9,217 bases of DNA from CAZVBV01 sp964513975 (GTDB taxonomy: Bacteria; Patescibacteriota; Gracilibacteria; UBA4473). Each line of letters opens with the position of its first letter. Position 1 is the stretch's first letter. Positions 6,154 to 9,217 of this stretch are shown in pieces. The stretch covers positions 1 to 9,217 of the forward strand of contig CAZEON010000053.1 in assembly GCA_964513975.1 (NCBI GenBank). The letters run 5' to 3'. The translations under genes were made by a program, and so were the position numbers. The notes beneath the pieces are model-generated. The model worked only from the letters and a program-made list of their open reading frames with translations. It was not told the DNA's origin and did no database searches.

Positions 6154-6174
6154 TTGAACAAAAAATGTGTTCAA
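6154..6174. repeat. Perfect inverted repeat TTGAACA-7-TGTTCAA
   Basis: Seven-base arms (6154-6160 and 6168-6174) flank a 7-nt spacer, about 70 nt upstream of the promoter for the small acidic gene. The half-site ATTGAACA also occurs in the palindrome at 2309-2336, with different spacing. A regulator site is possible but unproven; a chance dyad is also possible. The remainder of 6175-6242 shows no feature. Confidence 0.35.
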
Positions 6175-6242
6175 TGAAAATAAAACTCCAATCCGAATTA
6201 GAACTTTTCTCATTAAACCAACCCACCTTCCCCACAAAATCC

Positions 6243-6270
6243 TTGACAAAACCGGAAGAAGGTATATACA
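6243..6270 (+). promoter_or_regulatory. Sigma70-type promoter of the small acidic gene
   Basis: A perfect -35 box TTGACA (6243-6248) is followed after 16 nt by TATACA (6265-6270). Transcription would begin near 6277, about 26 nt before the ATG at 6303. This promoter decides the start: longer in-frame starts further upstream would place coding sequence ahead of the transcription start. Confidence 0.7.
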
Positions 6271-6302
6271 AAAATAGAAATTATTATTTAACTTTTGTAA
6301 AA

Positions 6303-6647
6303 ATGGAAAAAGACAACAAAATTGCCTTCAAAAATCCTTTCTCTGTAGATATTAACCGCACGGATGATGATATAGATTCTGGAGCCCCAGAAGATGATTT
6401 TTCCGATGAAGAACTCCTTGTGGACGAGCTCATTAAAGCATATAAAAACGAAGATCCAGAAACTCTATGGGGAAATACATTCCTTAATATACCGCAATTA
6501 AAAGATTTGACACTAGAAGACGTACTTACTGAAATTTGCAAACGAAACGAAAAGGGAATAAATTTTGTGGCTATTTTAAAAAAAATCTACCAAACGAAAG
6601 ACTCAATCCTTCAACACATACAGACTCTAAGACCACTTCAATACTAG
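6303..6647 (+). CDS. Small acidic protein, unknown function
   Basis: The 114-residue protein has no signal peptide or membrane segment, so it should be cytoplasmic. Residues 13-48 are strongly acidic and disorder-prone (DDDIDSG, EDDFSDEELLVDEL). The C-terminal half (about 62-112) is a mixed-charge, probably helical region (LKDLTLEDVLTEICKR; FVAILKKIYQTKDSILQHIQTL). The frame is open far upstream into dnaA and the REP-like element, but that part is frame shadow and repeat; the promoter at 6243-6270 fixes ATG 6303. No Shine-Dalgarno is present. It has its own promoter and a strong terminator, so it is a single-gene unit convergent with mfd. I recognise no family. A regulator or adaptor acting through the acidic segment is possible but is guesswork. 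Confidence 0.72.
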   Translation: MEKDNKIAFKNPFSVDINRTDDDIDSGAPEDDFSDEELLVDELIKAYKNEDPETLWGNTFLNIPQLKDLTLEDVLTEICKRNEKGINFVAILKKIYQTKDSILQHIQTLRPLQY

Positions 6648-6673
6648 TAAGTTAAAAACTGCTAAATATTTAG

Positions 6674-6703
6674 AAAGACTCGAGCACGCTCGGGTCTTTT
6701 TTT
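6674..6703 (+). terminator. Strong rho-independent terminator
   Basis: AAAGACTCGAG (6674-6684) pairs with CTCGGGTCTTT (6689-6699), including one G-U pair, around a CACG loop, and runs into seven Ts (6697-6703). It lies 26 nt after the stop codon of the small acidic gene. A 12-nt palindrome CTAAATATTTAG (6662-6673) abuts it. It could partly terminate mfd transcripts from the other side. Confidence 0.9.
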
Positions 6704-6707
6704 ATTA

Positions 6708-6852
6708 CCAGTTCGAACTGGAAAATACACAGCAATGCTGCGTCTCTACCATTTTTAAATGGTAGGGGCGTGCCAATGGCACGCCCCTACATCAAAAACC
6801 AACCCCGAGGTTGGTAAACGCAAAACGGGCAACCACAAGGGATTGCCCCTAC
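6708..6852. repeat. Cluster of six adjacent palindromes between convergent genes
   Basis: Six inverted repeats fill about 145 nt: (1) CCAGTTCGAACTGG at 6708-6721, perfect; (2) ACACAGCA-A-TGCTGCGT at 6727-6743, one mismatch; (3) CTACCATTT-TT-AAATGGTAG at 6746-6765, perfect; (4) GTAGGGGCGTGCCA at 6762-6775 with its exact complement at 6777-6790, a 14-bp stem; (5) ACCAACC-CCGA-GGTTGGT at 6798-6815, perfect; (6) GGGCAA with TTGCCC at 6827-6848. Units 4 and 6 carry the GTAGGGGC or GCCCCTAC ends common to dispersed palindromic repeats in many bacteria. Units 3 and 4 share GTAG. The mfd stop codon lies within unit 6. The cluster is noncoding and probably a nest of small non-autonomous repeats. Confidence 0.85.
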
Positions 6853-9217
6853 AACTTTTCGATCCCCGCCTTCGCGAGGACTTGCTTTTTCTTCACCTTC
6901 AATAACTTCACATCTTTCACCAAATCCTCATACCATGTCACCGGCAGTGCTGTAAGTGCCGTTTTGAGGGCAGTAGCGGTAATCGTCCATGGAAACTTCG
7001 ACTTCTTCACGAGATCAAACACTTGATCAGCGGTGAAATCACGCCCCATGCGCAATACAATCTCGTAATCTTTGTGTGTTGCCTTGTGGATTTTGACTCC
7101 CATAATGTTTCCCTCACGTAAATGCATCTTGAGTCCAATAACACGACAGAGATTCTCCACCTCCTTCGGCAACGTTCCGTAATCTTGGCGCAGATCGTAT
7201 TTGTATTCTTCCAAGGCCTTCTGATCTCCAGCAGAAGCCAATTCTTTATATACCTGAATTTTCTCGTCTGCATTTGGAATAAATGACGGCGGAATGTAGG
7301 CCGCGAGTGGAATCTCAACCGTAATGTTTTCTTCTTCGATCACATCTGAGGAAATTTCACCCGATCGCATCTCTTCAACGGTTTTATTGAGCATTCTCAT
7401 AAAATGCGCCACACCGACCGTTTTAATCGTTCCCGCTTGCGATACTCCAAGCACCTCCCCCGCTCCACGAATTTCAAGATCTCGCATGGCAATCTGAAAT
7501 CCAGATCCCAGTTCTGATGCTTCTACAATCGCTCTGAGACGCTTTTTGGCTTCTAGTTCTAGCTTCTGTCCATGATAAAGAAAGTATGCGTAGGCTTGTG
7601 TCCTACTTCGTCCTACTCGTCCTCGTAATTGATACAATTGTGAGAGTCCAAATTTTTCCGCTCGATTTACCAGCAATGTGTTGGCGTTCGGCAGGTCGAT
7701 TCCATTTTCAATAATCGTTGAAGCAACCAACACATCAGCTTCCTTATTTTTAAAGGATCGAATTCGTGATTCCAGTTCTTGAGGGGTGAGTTGACCGTGA
7801 GCGACAATGAACTTCGCTTCTGGCAATAATACTCGCAACTGTTCTGTCTGCGCTTCAATCGTCTGCACTTGATTATGAAGAAAATACACCTGCCCTCCCC
7901 GTTCGACCTCTGCCATGATTCGTTCTCGAATCAGGTTCAAATTATACTTCCGAACCTCTGTCACCACCGGCAGTCGCCCTGGGGGCGGTGTCGTGATGGT
8001 GGAAATATCTTTCAACTTATTCAAGCTCATATTGAGCGTTCGAGGAATCGGGGTTGCTGTCATCGTGATGATATCGACCGAAGCCCGCATTTTCTTCAGT
8101 TTCTCCTTCTGGTTCACTCCAAACCGCTGTTCCTCATCGATAACGATAAGTCCCATGTTTTTAAATTCGATGTCGTCAGAGAGTAATCTGTGCGTTCCTA
8201 CAACAATATCCACAAGCCCGAGTTTAATGTCTGCCAAAATTCTTTTTTGCTCTGCTGGTGTTTGGAATCGAGACAAAAGCTCAACCCGCACATTATAATT
8301 TTTTCCAGCAATACGTTTTTGAAATGATTGGTAGTGTTGCTCGGCAAGAATGGTAATCGGCGCAAGAATCACTGCCTGCATTCCAGACCGGAAACATTTG
8401 AAAGCCGCTCGCATTGCAATTTCCGTCTTTCCAAATCCCACATCTCCGCAAACTAATCTATCCGCCGTTCGTGATGATTCCATGTCACGCTTCACATCTT
8501 CCCATGTCTGACTCTGCCCAGGCGTTAATTCGTATGGAAATCCATCGCAGAAGTCCCGCACCATGTCATCGTCTTCCTGGAATTTCTTTCCTTTCGCAAG
8601 CTCTCGTGCGGCGTAGAGTTTCAACAGATCTTTCGCGATTCGTTCTGCTTCTTGTTTCAATTTTTTTTGTGAGCTTGCCCATTCGGTTGAACCGATACGA
8701 CTGAGCTTCGGATCATCATCTCCGATGAACTTTGTTACCTTTTCCGCAGATTCTACAGGGACAAATACTCTATCGTTCTCGGCATACGCCAATTTCAAGT
8801 ACTCTCGCACCCCTCCAAAATTTTCCCCTACATCCCGACGAACGATTCCTTCAAACTTCGCTAACCCATGGTCTACGTGCACCACGAAGTTCCCTGCTTT
8901 CAAGCTCGTCATCAAATCGAGATTCACTCCTCCGATCGCTTTCTTTTGCCGAGAGGTTCGTGCAAATTGAAAAATCTCACGATCAGTCAGAAACAAAATC
9001 TTTCGGCTACTGTTTTGAAATGAATGGGGCACAAATCCATCACTTTTGACGGAAATCAACTTCACTGTCGAAGGCGCTGTTTCATCCATATCCTCGGTAA
9101 ACATAATGTCATTCTCTTTGAATATCTTCGTAATCTCGTCTTCTTTCTTGGTGAGAAGAACGATTTCAAATTCTCGTCGCAGTCGTTCTTTGATATCGAC
9201 CACGAAGTCTTGGATTG
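6849..9217 (-). CDS. mfd: Transcription-repair coupling factor Mfd, N-terminal part off the right edge
   Basis: Mfd is a DNA translocase that pushes stalled RNA polymerase off lesions and recruits UvrA. The frame is open to the right edge (788 residues visible of the usual 1100-1200); the GTG at 9203 is internal, since the frame continues upstream (IQDF). Counting from that GTG, visible parts are the end of domain 3, the CarD-like RNA polymerase interaction domain (about 100-165, VVHVDHGLAKFEG), the RecG-like motor with Walker A GDVGFGKT (253-260), DEEQ (356-359), TATPIPRT (382-389), QLRGRVGRS (525-533) and DLEIRGAGEVLG (576-587), and the C-terminal TRCF domain (about 630-784). The UvrB-like N-terminal domains that bind UvrA are outside the window. 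Motor motifs are intact. Its TAG stop (6849-6851) lies inside a palindromic repeat. It is convergent with the small acidic gene. Confidence 0.97.
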   Translation of the reverse strand, partial: IQDFVVDIKERLRREFEIVLLTKKEDEITKIFKENDIMFTEDMDETAPSTVKLISVKSDGFVPHSFQNSSRKILFLTDREIFQFARTSRQKKAIGGVNLDLMTSLKAGNFVVHVDHGLAKFEGIVRRDVGENFGGVREYLKLAYAENDRVFVPVESAEKVTKFIGDDDPKLSRIGSTEWASSQKKLKQEAERIAKDLLKLYAARELAKGKKFQEDDDMVRDFCDGFPYELTPGQSQTWEDVKRDMESSRTADRLVCGDVGFGKTEIAMRAAFKCFRSGMQAVILAPITILAEQHYQSFQKRIAGKNYNVRVELLSRFQTPAEQKRILADIKLGLVDIVVGTHRLLSDDIEFKNMGLIVIDEEQRFGVNQKEKLKKMRASVDIITMTATPIPRTLNMSLNKLKDISTITTPPPGRLPVVTEVRKYNLNLIRERIMAEVERGGQVYFLHNQVQTIEAQTEQLRVLLPEAKFIVAHGQLTPQELESRIRSFKNKEADVLVASTIIENGIDLPNANTLLVNRAEKFGLSQLYQLRGRVGRSRTQAYAYFLYHGQKLELEAKKRLRAIVEASELGSGFQIAMRDLEIRGAGEVLGVSQAGTIKTVGVAHFMRMLNKTVEEMRSGEISSDVIEEENITVEIPLAAYIPPSFIPNADEKIQVYKELASAGDQKALEEYKYDLRQDYGTLPKEVENLCRVIGLKMHLREGNIMGVKIHKATHKDYEIVLRMGRDFTADQVFDLVKKSKFPWTITATALKTALTALPVTWYEDLVKDVKLLKVKKKQVLAKAGIEKL

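Noticed and set aside
5838..6302. Long N-terminal extension of the small acidic gene, overlapping dnaA
   Set aside because: The frame crosses the end of dnaA in another frame, the REP-like element and the TTGACA promoter; the composition is not protein-like. The start at 6303 is placed right after the promoter.
6708..6721. GTTCGAAC, resembling a tRNA T-loop
   Set aside because: It is part of a perfect 14-nt palindrome, with no acceptor, D-arm or anticodon-arm pairing around it.
9201..9203. GTG as the start codon of mfd
   Set aside because: The frame remains open upstream to the edge, and the visible part begins in the middle of Mfd, lacking the UvrB-like N-terminal domains.

Overview
The window looks like chromosomal housekeeping DNA from a low-GC, small-genome bacterium, most likely of the Candidate Phyla Radiation (Patescibacteria) and perhaps near Peregrinibacteria/Gracilibacteria. 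That placement is inference. It rests on AT-rich spacers, compact layout, a type B (zinc-free) bL31, secreted orphan proteins with Cys-rich modules of the kind common in these lineages, absence of Shine-Dalgarno sequences, and a marked preference for the arginine codon CGA. The standard code reads every gene through, so UGA is not decoded as glycine here.

Layout. Left (1-765, minus strand): a bL31 gene with a clear sigma70-type promoter, followed 12 nt later by a multi-pass membrane protein that runs off the left edge. Centre-left (1005-3154): two divergent genes for exported proteins of unknown role. On the minus strand is a 419-aa protein with signal peptide, six ectodomain cysteines and a C-terminal LPQTG sortase-type anchor. 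On the plus strand is a 211-aa secreted six-cysteine protein. The 254-nt spacer between them holds a nearly perfect 28-nt palindrome. Centre (3194-6018, plus): a terminator abutting a strong promoter (TTGACA-17-TACATT), then purA and, 28 nt later, dnaA, probably one transcript. Right (6019-6852): a noncoding stretch with tandem heptamers and a REP-like double hairpin, a small acidic orphan gene with its own promoter and strong terminator, and a dense array of six palindromes. Far right (6849-9217, minus): the 3' two thirds of mfd, convergent with the orphan gene, its stop codon lying inside the last palindrome.

Functionally, bL31, PurA (AMP synthesis), DnaA (replication initiation) and Mfd (transcription-coupled repair) are core genes with intact key motifs. 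The parts not explained by known families are the divergent pair of exported proteins with their palindrome, the membrane protein beside bL31, the small acidic protein, and the repeat clusters. I see no tRNA, rRNA, CRISPR, transposase, phage gene or clear oriC. I do not see a gene set I can call a new multi-gene system; the nearest candidate is the divergent surface-protein locus.
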